A stretch of DNA of 64,000 nucleotides from Clostridium gasigenes. Its GTDB lineage: Bacteria; Bacillota; Clostridia; Clostridiales; Clostridiaceae. Under the pieces are notes generated by a model that was given only the letters and a program-made list of their open reading frames with translations, was not told the origin of the DNA and ran no database searches. This document shows, in pieces, positions 1-9,155 of the stretch (position 1 is the first letter of the stretch; each line of letters opens with the position of its first letter). The DNA is taken from the NCBI RefSeq assembly GCF_900104115.1, contig NZ_FNJM01000005.1, positions 62,001 to 126,000 on the forward strand. Reading direction: 5' to 3'. Made by a program: the position numbers and the translations under genes.

Positions 1-923
1 TAGAATGTATAGAAGCGAATGAATACGGTACTTATGGTAAATATGTGGTTGAACCACTAGAAAGAGGATACGGTATAACTCTTGGAAATGCTCTAAGAAG
101 AATATTACTATCATCACTTCCAGGTGCGGCAACAACATCTGTAAAAATAGATACAGTACTTCATGAATTCTCAACTGTACAAGGCGTTAAGGAAGATGTT
201 ACTGAGTTAATCTTAAACATTAAATCTTTAGCGTTAATAATGAATGGTGATGGTCCTAAGACTATATATATAGATGCTCAAGGACCAGGAGAAGTTACAG
301 GTGCAGATATAAAAACTGATGGAGACGTTGAAGTTGTAAGTAAAGACCTACATATTGCAACATTAGACGATAATGCAAAGTTATATATGGAATTAACAGT
401 TAATAAAGGTAGAGGATATGTTACTCAGAACAAAAATAAGAGTGACGAACTTTCAATATCATCAATAGCTGTAGATTCAATATATACACCAGTTAAAAGA
501 GTTAACTTTACAGTAGAAAATACTAGAGTAGGTCAAATTACTGATTATGATAAGTTAACTTTAGAAATCTGGACTAATGGAACTATTAAAATTGATGAAG
601 CTATAAGCTTATCATCAAAAATTCTTATAGAGCATTTTAAATTATTTATGTCATTAGGCGACAGTACTAATGATGTAGAGATAATGATAGAAAAAGAAGA
701 AGACAAAAAAGAAAAAGTACTAGAAATGACTGTTGAGGAACTTGATTTATCAGTTAGATCATATAACTGTTTAAAGAGAGCTGGAATAAATACAGTTCAA
801 GAACTTGCTGGAAAGTCTATGGATGATATGATGAAGGTAAGGAATCTAGGAAAGAAGTCTTTAGAGGAAGTCGAAAGAAAGCTTAAGGAATTAAGCTTAG
901 GATTAAGACTAAACGATGAGTAA
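1..923 (+). CDS. rpoA: RNA polymerase alpha subunit, 5' end cut by window
   Basis: This is the alpha subunit of RNA polymerase, which nucleates core assembly and contacts activators and UP elements. The reading frame is open from base 3 ([20 protein letters not shown]...), so the gene enters from outside the window; only about ten N-terminal residues are missing from an expected ~315. The dimerisation signature [17 protein letters not shown] lies near the visible start. The C-terminal DNA-binding domain is present ([13 protein letters not shown], then NLGKKSLEE). A GTG at base 45 lies in frame but is internal, since the family extends further upstream. rplQ follows 14 bases downstream, as in nearly all Firmicutes. 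Confidence 0.98.
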   Translation, partial: ECIEANEYGTYGKYVVEPLERGYGITLGNALRRILLSSLPGAATTSVKIDTVLHEFSTVQGVKEDVTELILNIKSLALIMNGDGPKTIYIDAQGPGEVTGADIKTDGDVEVVSKDLHIATLDDNAKLYMELTVNKGRGYVTQNKNKSDELSISSIAVDSIYTPVKRVNFTVENTRVGQITDYDKLTLEIWTNGTIKIDEAISLSSKILIEHFKLFMSLGDSTNDVEIMIEKEEDKKEKVLEMTVEELDLSVRSYNCLKRAGINTVQELAGKSMDDMMKVRNLGKKSLEEVERKLKELSLGLRLNDE

Positions 924-937
924 GGAGGTAAATCCAT

Positions 938-1279
938 ATGGCAGGTTATCGTAAGTTAGGTCGTGCTACTGACCAAAGAAGAGCTATGCTAAGAAGCCTT
1001 GTTACAAGCTTTTTAAAGCATGGTAAAATGCAAACAACTGATACAAGAGCGAAAGAAACTAGAAAAATAGCAGAAAAGATGATCACTTTAGCAAAAAGAG
1101 GAGATCTTCACGCTAGAAGACAAGTTTTAGCTTTTGTTCAAGAAGAAGCAGTAGTTCAAAATTTATTTGATAATATAGCTCCAAAGTACGCAGAAAGAAA
1201 TGGTGGATACACTAGAATGTACAAAACGGGCCCTAGAAGAGGGGACGGAGCTGAAATGGTTATACTTGAATTAGTATAA
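938..1279 (+). CDS. rplQ: 50S ribosomal protein L17
   Basis: Large-subunit protein L17, 113 residues, the usual bacterial length. The N terminus [20 protein letters not shown] and the motif [20 protein letters not shown] are characteristic. A strong AAGGAGG site precedes the ATG. It lies just behind rpoA and is the last gene of the ribosomal operon, because a strong intrinsic terminator begins nine bases after its stop codon. Confidence 0.98.
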   Translation: MAGYRKLGRATDQRRAMLRSLVTSFLKHGKMQTTDTRAKETRKIAEKMITLAKRGDLHARRQVLAFVQEEAVVQNLFDNIAPKYAERNGGYTRMYKTGPRRGDGAEMVILELV

Positions 1280-1287
1280 TATTTTAG

Positions 1288-1321
1288 GGGATTAAGTTTT
1301 TAACTTAATCCCTGTTTTCTT
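1288..1321 (+). terminator. Intrinsic terminator after rplQ
   Basis: A perfect 11-bp stem (GGGATTAAGTT at 1288-1298 with AACTTAATCCC at 1302-1312) closes a three-base loop and is followed by TGTTTTCTT. It ends the rpoA-rplQ transcript and separates it from the ECF transporter genes. Confidence 0.9.
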
Positions 1322-1405
1322 ATATAAATAAATATTAAACAGTGTATAAATTTTTACTTAAATTAATAATAGTAAATAGTTTCATTATATAATATAATAT
1401 TTTTA

Positions 1406-1419
1406 TGTGTATATACACA
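1406..1419. promoter_or_regulatory. 14-bp perfect palindrome upstream of ecfA1
   Basis: TGTGTATATACACA is a perfect dyad just downstream of an AT-rich TATAATATAATA stretch (about 1390-1400) in the rplQ-ecfA1 gap. It could be an operator for the ECF operon, but no regulator is identified and the promoter has no clear -35 box. Inference only. Confidence 0.3.
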
Positions 1420-1478
1420 ACTGAAATTTTATATAGCGTTTAGTAGTTATAAATAATGATAATATATGGAGGTCCTAT

Positions 1479-2324
1479 ATGGAAAATTCAATGATTAAAT
1501 GTGAAAATTTATCATTCAAGTATACGGTTAATGAAGGCGAAGAAGAATTATATGCAGTAAAAGAAGTAAGCCTTAATGTAAAAAAAGGTGAGTTTTTAGT
1601 GATATTAGGTCATAATGGATCGGGAAAATCAACAATTGCAAAGCATATGAATGCACTTTTAGTTCCTAGTAGTGGAACTGTTATAGTAGATGGATTAGAT
1701 ACCTCAGATGCTAATAATCTATGGAGTATAAGATCTAAAGCTGGTATGGTTTTTCAAAATCCTGATAATCAAATAGTTGCGACTATTGTAGAAGAAGATG
1801 TAGCATTTGGACCAGAGAACTTAGGCGTAGAACCAAGTGAAATAAGAAAGAGAGTAGATGAAAGTTTGGAAAAAGTTGGTATGAGTGAGTATAAAAGACA
1901 CGCTCCACATCTTTTATCAGGTGGACAAAAGCAGAGGATTGCCATAGCAGGGATACTTGCTATGAAACCAGATTGTATTATTTTTGACGAACCAACAGCC
2001 ATGTTAGATCCATCGGGTAGAAAAGAAGTTTTAAATAATATAAAAGAGATAAATGAAAAGTATGGTATTACAATTGTATTAATTACCCATTATATGGATG
2101 AAGCAGCTAAAGCTGATAGAGTTATTGTTATGGATAAGGGTGAAATAATACTTGAAGGAATACCAAGGGAAGTATTTTCAAAAGTTGAAACTATGAAAAA
2201 AATTGGATTAGATGTACCACAGGTTACAGAACTATGCTATGAATTACAGAAAGCTGGTATTGATATTACGACAAAAATTTTAAATGTGGATGAGATGGTG
2301 AATGCTTTATGTCAATTAAAATAG
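1479..2324 (+). CDS. ecfA1: Energy-coupling factor transporter ATPase EcfA1
   Basis: First of two ATPases of the group II energy-coupling factor module, which drives uptake of vitamins and trace nutrients through interchangeable S components. Walker A is GHNGSGKST (residues 44-52), the signature is LSGGQKQR and Walker B is [13 protein letters not shown]. The length of 281 residues is normal. A GGAGG site precedes the ATG. The 3' end overlaps ecfA2 by 16 bases, which implies translational coupling. No S component is encoded nearby, so this core module probably serves several remote S components. Confidence 0.95.
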   Translation: MENSMIKCENLSFKYTVNEGEEELYAVKEVSLNVKKGEFLVILGHNGSGKSTIAKHMNALLVPSSGTVIVDGLDTSDANNLWSIRSKAGMVFQNPDNQIVATIVEEDVAFGPENLGVEPSEIRKRVDESLEKVGMSEYKRHAPHLLSGGQKQRIAIAGILAMKPDCIIFDEPTAMLDPSGRKEVLNNIKEINEKYGITIVLITHYMDEAAKADRVIVMDKGEIILEGIPREVFSKVETMKKIGLDVPQVTELCYELQKAGIDITTKILNVDEMVNALCQLK

Positions 2325-3169
2325 AAAATTTAAAATACATATATATGCCTAAATCACCTTTTGAAAAGGTAGCTTTAGATAATGTTAATTTAGAAATTAA
2401 TAATGGAGAGTTTATAGCTTTAATAGGACATACTGGCTCAGGTAAATCAACATTAATACAACATATGAATGGATTATTAAAACCAAGTAGTGGAAGAATA
2501 ATCATAGATGATGTAGATATAACAGGAGGAGAAGTTAAACTTTCGGACATAAGAAAAAAGGTTGGATTAGTATTTCAATATCCTGAATATCAATTATTTG
2601 AGGAAAGTATTGAAAAAGATATAGAGTTTGGACCAAGAAATCTTGGATTAGAACAAGAGGAAATAACTAAGAGAGTTAAGAAATCAATGGAAATGGTAGG
2701 TTTAGATTATGAAACATATAAGGATAAGTCGCCTTTTGATTTAAGTGGTGGAGAAAAACGTAGGGTTGCCATAGCGGGTGTGGTTGCTATGGAGCCTAAG
2801 ATATTAATATTAGATGAACCTACAGCTGGACTAGATCCAAAAGGTAGAGATGACATTTTAGCTCAAATTAAGACATTACATATAAAATACAAAATGACTA
2901 TAGTTTTAGTAAGTCATAGCATGGAAGATGTAGGTAAAGTGGCGGAAAGAATTATTGTTATGAGTAAAGGTGGGGTAGTGCTAGAAGGTGTTCCTGCTAA
3001 AGTATTTAAGGAAATAGATAAGTTGGAAAGCATAGGGCTGGGAGTTCCACAAGTAACATATTTAATGAGATCATTAAAACAAAAGGGCTTTGATGTTTCG
3101 GAAGATATATTTACAGTTGATCAAGGAAGATTAGAATTATTACGAGTACTGAAAGAAAATAGAAAGTAG
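2309..3169 (+). CDS. ecfA2: Energy-coupling factor transporter ATPase EcfA2
   Basis: Second ATPase of the ECF module, pairing with EcfA1 as a heterodimer under EcfT. Walker [10 protein letters not shown], signature [13 protein letters not shown] and Walker [14 protein letters not shown] are intact in 286 residues. The N terminus carries the EcfA2-type [19 protein letters not shown]. The start lies within the end of ecfA1, so it is probably translated by coupling. ecfT follows after 18 bases with its own AGGGGGTG site. Confidence 0.95.
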   Translation: MSIKIENLKYIYMPKSPFEKVALDNVNLEINNGEFIALIGHTGSGKSTLIQHMNGLLKPSSGRIIIDDVDITGGEVKLSDIRKKVGLVFQYPEYQLFEESIEKDIEFGPRNLGLEQEEITKRVKKSMEMVGLDYETYKDKSPFDLSGGEKRRVAIAGVVAMEPKILILDEPTAGLDPKGRDDILAQIKTLHIKYKMTIVLVSHSMEDVGKVAERIIVMSKGGVVLEGVPAKVFKEIDKLESIGLGVPQVTYLMRSLKQKGFDVSEDIFTVDQGRLELLRVLKENRK

Positions 3170-3187
3170 GAAGGGGGTGTAGAAGCA

Positions 3188-3985
3188 ATGATAAAGGATA
3201 TAACTATTGGACAATATATACCTGGCGAGACCTTCGTGCATAAATTAGATCCAAGAACAAAAATAGTGTTATCTATATTATTTATAGCTTGTTTATTTAT
3301 TATTGATAAATTTGTGGGATATTCATTAATTGTAGCTTTTTTATCATTAACTATTTATACATCTAAAATACCACTAAGATACCTGTATAAGGGATTAAAA
3401 CCAGTATTTTTTCTAATAGCACTAACAGCAACTTTAAATATCTTTATGATTAAGGGTGGGGAGTTATTGTTTAGCTATGGATTTATAAACATATATGAAG
3501 AAGGGGTAAGGATAGCTGTATTTATGGCTTTAAGATTAATATTCTTAATTATGGGCACTTCAGTATTAACACTTACTACTTCACCAATTGAATTAACAGA
3601 TGGAATAGAAAAGCTATTAAAACCTATAGGTAAAGAGTTAGCTCATGAATTAGCTATGATGATGACTATAGCGTTAAGATTTATACCTACACTTATTGAT
3701 GAGACTGATAAGATAATGATGGCACAAAAGGCAAGAGGTGCTGACTTTGAGAGTGGTGGAATTATAAAAAAAGCAAAAAGTTTAATCCCATTATTAGTTC
3801 CTCTATTTATAAGTTCATTTAGAAGAGCTGATGAGCTTGCTATGGCTATGGAAGCTAGAGGGTATAGAGGCGGAGCTGGAAGAACTAGAATGAAACAATT
3901 AATGTTTTCATCAAAAGATATAGTCGCATTTGTTATTTTTTTAATTTTATTAATAGGAAGTATATCAATAAGAGTATTTATATAG
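3188..3985 (+). CDS. ecfT: Energy-coupling factor transmembrane protein EcfT
   Basis: Membrane scaffold that couples the two ATPases to substrate-binding S components. The 265-residue protein has several hydrophobic segments near residues 27-55, 70-90, 105-125 and 245-263. It also has the two Ala-Arg-Gly coupling motifs: QKARGADFESGG, and AMEARGYRGG towards the C terminus, which insert into the ATPase grooves. It completes the ecfA1-ecfA2-ecfT cluster, and truA follows after about 28 bases, a conserved Firmicute order. Confidence 0.95.
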   Translation: MIKDITIGQYIPGETFVHKLDPRTKIVLSILFIACLFIIDKFVGYSLIVAFLSLTIYTSKIPLRYLYKGLKPVFFLIALTATLNIFMIKGGELLFSYGFINIYEEGVRIAVFMALRLIFLIMGTSVLTLTTSPIELTDGIEKLLKPIGKELAHELAMMMTIALRFIPTLIDETDKIMMAQKARGADFESGGIIKKAKSLIPLLVPLFISSFRRADELAMAMEARGYRGGAGRTRMKQLMFSSKDIVAFVIFLILLIGSISIRVFI

Positions 3986-4013
3986 AAAATAGTACAGGGC
4001 TAAGGTGAAAATT

Positions 4014-4748
4014 ATGAGGAATATTAAATTACTAATAGAATATGATGGTACGAATTACTTTGGGTGGCAAAAGCAAAAACTAGGAACAACGGTACAAGGC
4101 ACTATAGAAATTGCTATTAAGAAAGTCACAGGGGAAGATGTCAAACTTATAGGTAGCTCAAGAACTGACTCAGGGGTCCATGCTAGAGGTTATGTTGCTA
4201 ACTTTAAGACTAATAGTAGTATTCCTGGGAATCGCTTTAAAGAAGCTATTAATACAAAACTCCCTGATGATATAGTAATATTAAATTCTTTAGAGGTGAT
4301 GGAAGAATTCCATGCTAGATATAATTCTAAAGGAAAAACTTATACTTATACTGTACTAAATAGTGAAATACCTAGTGCTATTGGGCGAAGCTACTCATAT
4401 CATGTTAGAGGTAAGATAAATATAGAAAAAATGACGGAAACCTGTAAATATTTTATAGGAACACATGATTTTAAAGCATTTAAGAGTGATGGGAGCTCTG
4501 TAAAGACCACAATAAGAACTATAAGTGACTTACATATAGAAATAAATAAGAATAAAATAAAGTTTTTTATAACAGGGGATGGTTTCTTATACAATATGGT
4601 AAGGATAATAGTAGGAACATTATTACAGGTTGGAAGAGGAACGAAATTACCAATAGATATAAAAACGATAATAGACAACCAAGATAGAAAAGGTGCAGGA
4701 ATGTGCGTGCCAGCTTTAGGGCTTGTGCTTGAAGAGGTTTTTTATTAA
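4014..4748 (+). CDS. truA: tRNA pseudouridine(38-40) synthase TruA
   Basis: Converts uridines 38-40 of the tRNA anticodon arm to pseudouridine. The N terminus [19 protein letters not shown] and the catalytic motif [12 protein letters not shown], which carries the nucleophilic Asp, are diagnostic. The protein has 244 residues. I chose ATG 4014, preceded by TAAGGTG at a good distance, over an in-frame GTG at 4005 that would add three residues. It ends the ECF operon; the next transcript begins at a consensus promoter 23 bases after the stop. Confidence 0.95.
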   Translation: MRNIKLLIEYDGTNYFGWQKQKLGTTVQGTIEIAIKKVTGEDVKLIGSSRTDSGVHARGYVANFKTNSSIPGNRFKEAINTKLPDDIVILNSLEVMEEFHARYNSKGKTYTYTVLNSEIPSAIGRSYSYHVRGKINIEKMTETCKYFIGTHDFKAFKSDGSSVKTTIRTISDLHIEINKNKIKFFITGDGFLYNMVRIIVGTLLQVGRGTKLPIDIKTIIDNQDRKGAGMCVPALGLVLEEVFY

Positions 4749-4771
4749 TTCAAAATAAAAGTAAAAAAAAG

Positions 4772-4800
4772 TTGACACGCCCGTAAGCGTGTATTATAAT
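4772..4800 (+). promoter_or_regulatory. Consensus SigA promoter for rplM-rpsI with dyad in the spacer
   Basis: TTGACA (4772-4777) and TATAAT (4795-4800) match consensus exactly with a 17-bp spacer. The spacer carries the inverted repeat ACACGC/GCGTGT (4775-4780, 4787-4792), which overlaps the end of the -35 box. It should drive very strong transcription of the L13-S9 operon. The dyad might be a repressor site or may be chance. Confidence 0.9.
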
Positions 4801-4805
4801 AAGCT

Positions 4806-4909
4806 ATGTTAGATTAGTTATGTATATAAGATCCATCAGCTAGGATCTTGATATAAAAGAAGTACTTGAAAAAAAGTAAAGCTTAATGTAAGTTCAAGGA
4901 GGAAGAAAT
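4806..4909 (+). promoter_or_regulatory. Leader of rplM, candidate L13 autoregulatory leader
   Basis: About 100 bases separate the promoter from the rplM start. They contain a hairpin AAGATCC/GGATCTT (about 4829-4850) and a longer pairing of CTTGAA with TTCAAG (about 4864-4899) just before the AGGAGG site. Firmicutes often have a structured L13 leader here; whether this one matches that family needs a covariance-model search. Confidence 0.45.
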
Positions 4910-5344
4910 ATGAAATCATATATTGCAAAAGCAAGTGAAGTTCAAAGAAAATGGTATGTAGTTGATGCTGCTGGTAAACCACTAGGTAGAGTTGCTAGCC
5001 AAGTTGCTTCAATTTTAAGAGGTAAGAATAAGCCAACATTTACAACAAATGTTGATTGCGGAGATTTTGTTATAATCATTAACTCAGAAAAGGTTGTTTT
5101 AACTGGTAAGAAGTTAGATCAAAAATTAATGAGAAAGCATAGTTTTTATCCAGGTGGATTAAAAGAAACTCCTTACAGAGAAGTATTAATTAGGAAACCT
5201 GAATTCGCTTTTGAAGAAGCCGTTAGAAGAATGCTTCCAACAGGTGTTTTAGGAAGAAAAATGCTTACTAAGTTAAAAGTATATAGAGGCGCTGATCATG
5301 GTCACGCTGCTCAAAACCCAGAAGTACTTGAATTAAAGTACTAA
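4910..5344 (+). CDS. rplM: 50S ribosomal protein L13
   Basis: Large-subunit protein L13, 144 residues, an early assembly protein. The stretches [20 protein letters not shown] and [16 protein letters not shown] and the end [13 protein letters not shown] are typical. An AGGAGG site precedes the ATG. It is transcribed with rpsI, 26 bases downstream, from the consensus promoter at 4772-4800. Confidence 0.98.
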   Translation: MKSYIAKASEVQRKWYVVDAAGKPLGRVASQVASILRGKNKPTFTTNVDCGDFVIIINSEKVVLTGKKLDQKLMRKHSFYPGGLKETPYREVLIRKPEFAFEEAVRRMLPTGVLGRKMLTKLKVYRGADHGHAAQNPEVLELKY

Positions 5345-5370
5345 TATACGCTCACGAGGAGGAATAAAAA

Positions 5371-5763
5371 ATGGCAAAAGTTCAATATTTAGGAACTGGA
5401 AGAAGAAAACAATCAGTTGCAAGAGTAAGACTTGTACCTGGAAACGGTAAAGTTACTATAAATGACAGAGAAATTGAAAAGTTTTTCGGTTTAGAAACTT
5501 TAATAATGATCGTTAATCAACCATTAATGTTAACTGCAACTAAAGATAAATTCGACGTTTTAGTTAATGTTCACGGTGGTGGATTTACAGGTCAAGCTGG
5601 AGCTATAAGACACGGAATAACAAGAGCTTTAATCAAATCAGATGAAACTCTTAAAGGTGAATTAAAGAAAGCTGGTTTCGTAACAAGAGACCCAAGAATG
5701 AAAGAAAGAAAGAAATATGGTCTTAAAAAGGCTAGAAAAGCATCACAATTCTCAAAGAGATAG
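5371..5763 (+). CDS. rpsI: 30S ribosomal protein S9
   Basis: Small-subunit protein S9, 130 residues. The basic C-terminal tail [12 protein letters not shown], which reaches the P-site tRNA anticodon, is intact, as are the N-terminal [16 protein letters not shown] and the central [25 protein letters not shown] site precedes the ATG. A strong terminator follows 14 bases after the stop. Confidence 0.98.
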   Translation: MAKVQYLGTGRRKQSVARVRLVPGNGKVTINDREIEKFFGLETLIMIVNQPLMLTATKDKFDVLVNVHGGGFTGQAGAIRHGITRALIKSDETLKGELKKAGFVTRDPRMKERKKYGLKKARKASQFSKR

Positions 5764-5777
5764 TATTGCTTATATAT

Positions 5778-5811
5778 GGGAAAGAGGGAATACCTCTTTC
5801 CCATTTTTTTT
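5778..5811 (+). terminator. Intrinsic terminator after rpsI
   Basis: A perfect 10-bp stem (GGGAAAGAGG at 5778-5787 with CCTCTTTCCC at 5793-5802), loop GAATA, then a T run. Confidence 0.95.
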
Positions 5812-5815
5812 ATAT

Positions 5816-5862
5816 AAAACATATTCAAGAAATAACAAGGCAATATGCTAGTCTATTTTGCG
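5816..5862. repeat. Dispersed intergenic repeat, copy 0 (half element with core)
   Basis: The stretch around 5823-5860 matches the inner core of the copy at 23570-23647 read on the other strand, including AAATAACAAG, CAATATGCTAGT and TATTTTGC. Only one terminus is recognisable (ATATTCAAGAAATAAC). Confidence 0.7.
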
Positions 5863-6152
5863 TTACACGTAGTATAATGAGAACACATATAGTAATAATT
5901 ACTAGAGGGTTTTATCTTCGTATGGACATAAAATATATATCGGCTGTTGATTTGTTATTTTTTTTAATATGTAAATGGAATATAATGAAAAATATGAAAA
6001 ATTTTAATAATTATTACGTAGAATATGAAGAAAAAGTCCATATTTTGTAGAGTTATATTAAGAATAGGTTAAAAATCAGATAAATTACTTAACAAATGTT
6101 AATAAATGATGTAAACTAAGTTTGTAAAAACGACAAACAAAGGAGAGTAACT
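5863..6152. other. Non-coding gap upstream of the phosphate transporter
   Basis: No convincing gene is present. A 94-codon open frame starting at 5766 runs through the rpsI terminator and the repeat and has no ribosome binding site, so I do not call it. The last 90 bases hold the direct repeats described next and the AGGAGAG site of the transporter. Confidence 0.6.
6069..6104 (+). promoter_or_regulatory. Candidate PhoP-type direct repeats upstream of Na/Pi transporter
   Basis: TTAAAA (6069), GATAAA (6079), TTAACA (6089) and TTAATA (6099) recur at a 10-bp period. They resemble the TTAACA-like repeats of Firmicute Pho boxes, and the location before a phosphate transporter fits. The sequence is AT-rich and the match is loose. 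Confidence 0.35.
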
Positions 6153-7769
6153 TTGGAATCATTAATGGTTATTATTAAGTTAATGGGCGGATTAGGTTTA
6201 TTTATATATGGAATGAAACTCATGGGTGATGGATTAGAGAATGCAGCAGGAGAGGGTCTAAAAAATATACTTGAAAAAGTAACAAAGAATCCTTTAATTG
6301 CAGTTTTAGTTGGATCAATAGTAACAGCTATTATTCAAAGCAGTAGCGCTACAACTGTAATGGTGGTAGGCTTTGTAAATGCAGGAGTAATGAACTTAAC
6401 ACAAGCGGCTGGGATAATTATGGGGGCTAACATAGGAACCACTGTAACAGCTCAATTAGTAGCATTTAAATTGGATACAATAGCACCCCTTTTCGTTTTC
6501 TTTGGAGCATTTATAGTAATGTTCGCTAAGGTAAAGAAAAGAAAGGATATCGGAAATATAATTTTAGGGTTTGGTATATTATTTACAGGAATGGGAATGA
6601 TGAGTGCCGCTATGAAACCATTAGCAGAAACAGAGGCATTCAAGGGATTACTAGCAACTGTAGGCGATAACATGTTTTTAGGAATTCTTGCTGGAGCTAT
6701 ATTAACAGCAGTTCTTCAAAGTTCATCAGCAACTACGGGGATACTACTTGCGTTAGCAACAACAGGAGTATTGAATATAACACAGGCGCTGCCAATAGTA
6801 TTTGGATGCAATATAGGAACGTGTATTACGGCTATGATTGCAACAATTGGAACAAATAAAACAGCACATAAAGCGGCTATGTTACATTTGATTTTTAATT
6901 TAGGTGGTACAATACTATTTATACCAGTTTTAATGAGTGGTATTTTAGGAGAGATAGTTTCCAAAATTAGTCCTGATGATGTAAGTAGACAAATAGCAAA
7001 TGCACATACAGTATTTAATTTAGTTAATACTGCAGTAATGTTGCCATTAACAGGAGTTTTAATCAAAATTGTTAATAAGATAATTCCAGGGCAAGATGAA
7101 GAAGAAGACCGTGGAGTAAAATATATTGATGATAGGTTATTGGAAACACCGGTTATTGCAGCTGGACAAGTTGTAAAAGAGACAATTAGAATGGCTAATA
7201 AAGCTAAAAAAGGTTTGAAACTTGCAATGAAAGCCTTTGATAATAATGATATAAAGTTAATAGAAAAGGTTTATGAAAATGAAAAAATAATAAATGATTT
7301 AGATGAATCTATAACTACTTATTTGGTAAAATTATCAAAATGCGAGTTGTCCGATAAAGAACAAGGAATAGTATCATCTACATTCCATACAGTTATTGAT
7401 ATTGAAAGAATAGGAGATCATGCAGATAATATTGCTGGATTAGCATCTCAAAAAATTGCTAAGAATTTAGAATATAGTGATGAAGCGATTCAACAATTAC
7501 ATACAATGTATGATAGTACTATTAAAGCCATAGACATAGCTATAGAAAGTTATATTAATAGAGATTTAGAAATGGCGAAAAGCATTCAAGAAGTTGAATC
7601 TAATATTGATAGACTTCAAAAAAAATATAGAGAACTCCACATTAAAAGACTTTATGATGGAACATGTAATGCATATGCAGGTGCTATATTCTTAGATGTA
7701 ATAAGCAATTTTGAAAGAATTGGAGATCATTCAACTAATATAGCGGAAAGCGTTATTGAAAATAATTAG
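6153..7769 (+). CDS. Na+/phosphate cotransporter (NptA/YjbB family) with PhoU-like tail
   Basis: Predicted sodium:inorganic phosphate symporter of the inner membrane. The first ~320 residues are hydrophobic with two inverted-topology repeats, each bearing QSSSATT (residues 62-68 and 189-195), the hallmark of the PNaS family. The C-terminal ~200 residues form two PhoU-like helical bundles, each with an ERIGDH motif. The TTG start at 6153 is chosen because AGGAGAG lies just upstream. At 538 residues it has the usual length. Related proteins have been implicated in phosphate balance, in either uptake or efflux; the direction cannot be told here. Confidence 0.9.
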   Translation: MESLMVIIKLMGGLGLFIYGMKLMGDGLENAAGEGLKNILEKVTKNPLIAVLVGSIVTAIIQSSSATTVMVVGFVNAGVMNLTQAAGIIMGANIGTTVTAQLVAFKLDTIAPLFVFFGAFIVMFAKVKKRKDIGNIILGFGILFTGMGMMSAAMKPLAETEAFKGLLATVGDNMFLGILAGAILTAVLQSSSATTGILLALATTGVLNITQALPIVFGCNIGTCITAMIATIGTNKTAHKAAMLHLIFNLGGTILFIPVLMSGILGEIVSKISPDDVSRQIANAHTVFNLVNTAVMLPLTGVLIKIVNKIIPGQDEEEDRGVKYIDDRLLETPVIAAGQVVKETIRMANKAKKGLKLAMKAFDNNDIKLIEKVYENEKIINDLDESITTYLVKLSKCELSDKEQGIVSSTFHTVIDIERIGDHADNIAGLASQKIAKNLEYSDEAIQQLHTMYDSTIKAIDIAIESYINRDLEMAKSIQEVESNIDRLQKKYRELHIKRLYDGTCNAYAGAIFLDVISNFERIGDHSTNIAESVIENN

Positions 7770-7781
7770 AATATAGAAGCA

Positions 7782-7850
7782 TAAGGAATTTTTAAAAAAT
7801 AACAAGTCAATATATGTATCAGTGGTTTGTTATTTCTTGAAATGTCTAAA
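7782..7850. repeat. Dispersed intergenic repeat, copy 1
   Basis: Begins TAAGGAATT 12 bases after the transporter stop. The inner arms AAAAAATAACAAGTC and GGTTTGTTATTTCTT are complementary apart from a few positions, and the right end reads AAATGTCTAAA. The reverse complement of the right end aligns with the left end, so the element is an imperfect palindrome. Confidence 0.75.
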
Positions 7851-7880
7851 GTATATTTAAATTACTTTGTAGAATTAGGA

Positions 7881-7926
7881 AATAAGGATATTAACATTTA
7901 ATTAAATGTTAATATCCTTATTTTAA
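7881..7926. terminator. Perfect 42-bp palindrome, probable terminator
   Basis: Bases 7881-7922 form a perfect palindrome centred between 7901 and 7902 (AAGGATATTAACATTT on the left arm), followed by more Ts. It probably ends the phosphate-transporter transcript, although the stem is AT-rich. Confidence 0.7.
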
Positions 7927-8001
7927 TTTCATAGAATTTAAAAAAAATAACATCGCTAGATAAAAAATAGCGTCTAATATATATAAATAAGAGTTAATTC
8001 G

Positions 8002-8030
8002 GAATAATAAAAGTATAAAGAAACATAATA
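8002..8030 (+). promoter_or_regulatory. SigG-type forespore promoter of cwlD
   Basis: GAATA (8002-8006) and CATAATA (8024-8030), separated by 17 bp, fit the SigG consensus GHATR-N17/18-CATNHTA exactly. The ATG of cwlD lies 34 bases downstream. cwlD belongs to the forespore regulon in Bacillus, so the match is biologically sensible. Confidence 0.75.
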
Positions 8031-8063
8031 AATAAGATAAGAATAATTTATGGAGGGTAAAAT

Positions 8064-8759
8064 ATGAGAAAACTAAGAGTAATTTCTATATTAATGATAT
8101 TTTTTATAGTATGTACGGTGCCAGTGAAGGCTACTATAAACGAAAGTGAACAAAAGGTAATATTGATTGACCCAGGCCATGGTGGATTTGATGGTGGAGC
8201 TAAATCTAAACAAGGAACTATTGAAAAAGGAATAAATTTAGAAATTAGTAAAAAACTAAAAGTTAATTTAGAAAGTAAGGGTTATAAGGTTGTGATGACG
8301 AGAGAGGCAGATGATGGATTATATAGCAAAGGAACAACAATTAGAGAAAAGAAGAGAGAGGATCTAAAGAAAAGATGTGAAATGAAAAAGGAAACTAATT
8401 GTGATATATTTATTTCTATTCATCAAAATATGTTTGCCCAAAGTAAATGTTACGGAGCTCAAGTTTGGCATGCATCAAATGAAAAAAGCTCTATACTAGC
8501 TAAAAATATACAAGATTCTCTAAAAGAAAAAGTAGAGGATAATAATAAAAGAGTTGCAAAATCAGCGGGTGATGCTTATCTTATATTAAGAGATAAGTAT
8601 GAAGGTGCATCAGTGTTAGTTGAATGTGGGTTTTTATCAAATCCTGAAGAAGAAGCGAAGTTAAAGACCGAAGATCATCAGAATAGATTAGTAGAAGGAT
8701 TATCTTTAGGCATAGATAGGTATTTTCAGGGATTAGACAATATAAATACTAATCAGTAA
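8064..8759 (+). CDS. cwlD: N-acetylmuramoyl-L-alanine amidase CwlD (spore cortex)
   Basis: Zinc amidase (Amidase_3) that removes the peptide from muramic acid, a step towards muramic-delta-lactam in spore cortex, required for germination in Bacillus. Residues 1-23 form a signal peptide. Expected zinc and catalytic residues are visible: His39 in DPGHGGFD, Glu60, His120 in SIHQN and Glu187 in LVECGFLSN. The length is 231 residues. A GGAGGG site precedes the ATG, and an apparent SigG promoter lies upstream. It is monocistronic. Confidence 0.92.
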   Translation: MRKLRVISILMIFFIVCTVPVKATINESEQKVILIDPGHGGFDGGAKSKQGTIEKGINLEISKKLKVNLESKGYKVVMTREADDGLYSKGTTIREKKREDLKKRCEMKKETNCDIFISIHQNMFAQSKCYGAQVWHASNEKSSILAKNIQDSLKEKVEDNNKRVAKSAGDAYLILRDKYEGASVLVECGFLSNPEEEAKLKTEDHQNRLVEGLSLGIDRYFQGLDNINTNQ

Positions 8760-8871
8760 TATTTCCTAGGAAATTTGTTGAAAGGTTAGAAATGGAAGGA
8801 GCATTATTAGAAACTCTATAGAATAAAAATAGAATCAATGTAGATTAATATAATAATATGTCTATTTAATA

Positions 8872-8902
8872 GGAAATTGTTAACTTTTGAAGATCATTAA
8901 AG
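8872..8902. repeat. Dispersed intergenic repeat, copy 2 (right half)
   Basis: The reverse complement of this stretch begins CTTTAATGATCTTCAAAAG and continues TTAACAATTTCC, which aligns with the right end of the copy at 18629-18698. No clear left half was found. Confidence 0.5.
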
Positions 8903-8927
8903 TTACAGTCATTTATTTGAATATGAA

Positions 8928-9087
8928 TTAGGAAGCTTAAAGAAAATAACACGTCAAAGATTAAGATGATATTTTAGGCTAGGAGAAGAACAATAACATG
9001 CTCATAACCAGTTTATGTAAAGGTTGTGATATATCGTAGCGCAAAATAAATCGGAATCTGATAAGTTATCTTTTGAAGCTTCCTTAA
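8928..9087. repeat. Dispersed intergenic repeat, copy 3 (long, 160 bp)
   Basis: Terminal inverted repeats TTAGGAAGCTTAAAGAAAAT (8928 on) and its counterpart ending TTTTGAAGCTTCCTTAA (9087) enclose about 115 bases of unique-looking DNA. The right inner part, GCGCAAAATAAATC at about 9039, resembles the core of the copy at 23570. It is more than twice the length of the others, so it is either a full-length form or two fused copies. Confidence 0.7.
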
Positions 9088-9155
9088 TGAGTGTAATTTC
9101 AACTTTTAATATTTTAAAGAGATTATTAGGATAGTTATACATAATAGGCGAAATA

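Larger units (their letters stand above)
8760..9155. other. 396-bp non-coding gap filled largely by repeat copies
   Basis: No gene was found. Just after cwlD is a 14-bp palindrome, ATTTCCTAGGAAAT, with no T run. Bases 8872-8902 are a half copy and 8928-9087 a long copy of the dispersed repeat. The remainder, up to the tail of the small minus-strand gene, has no recognised feature. Confidence 0.6.

Noticed and set aside
5766..6050. 94-codon open frame after rpsI
   Set aside because: It runs through the rpsI terminator and a repeat, has no ribosome binding site and shows no protein-like composition.
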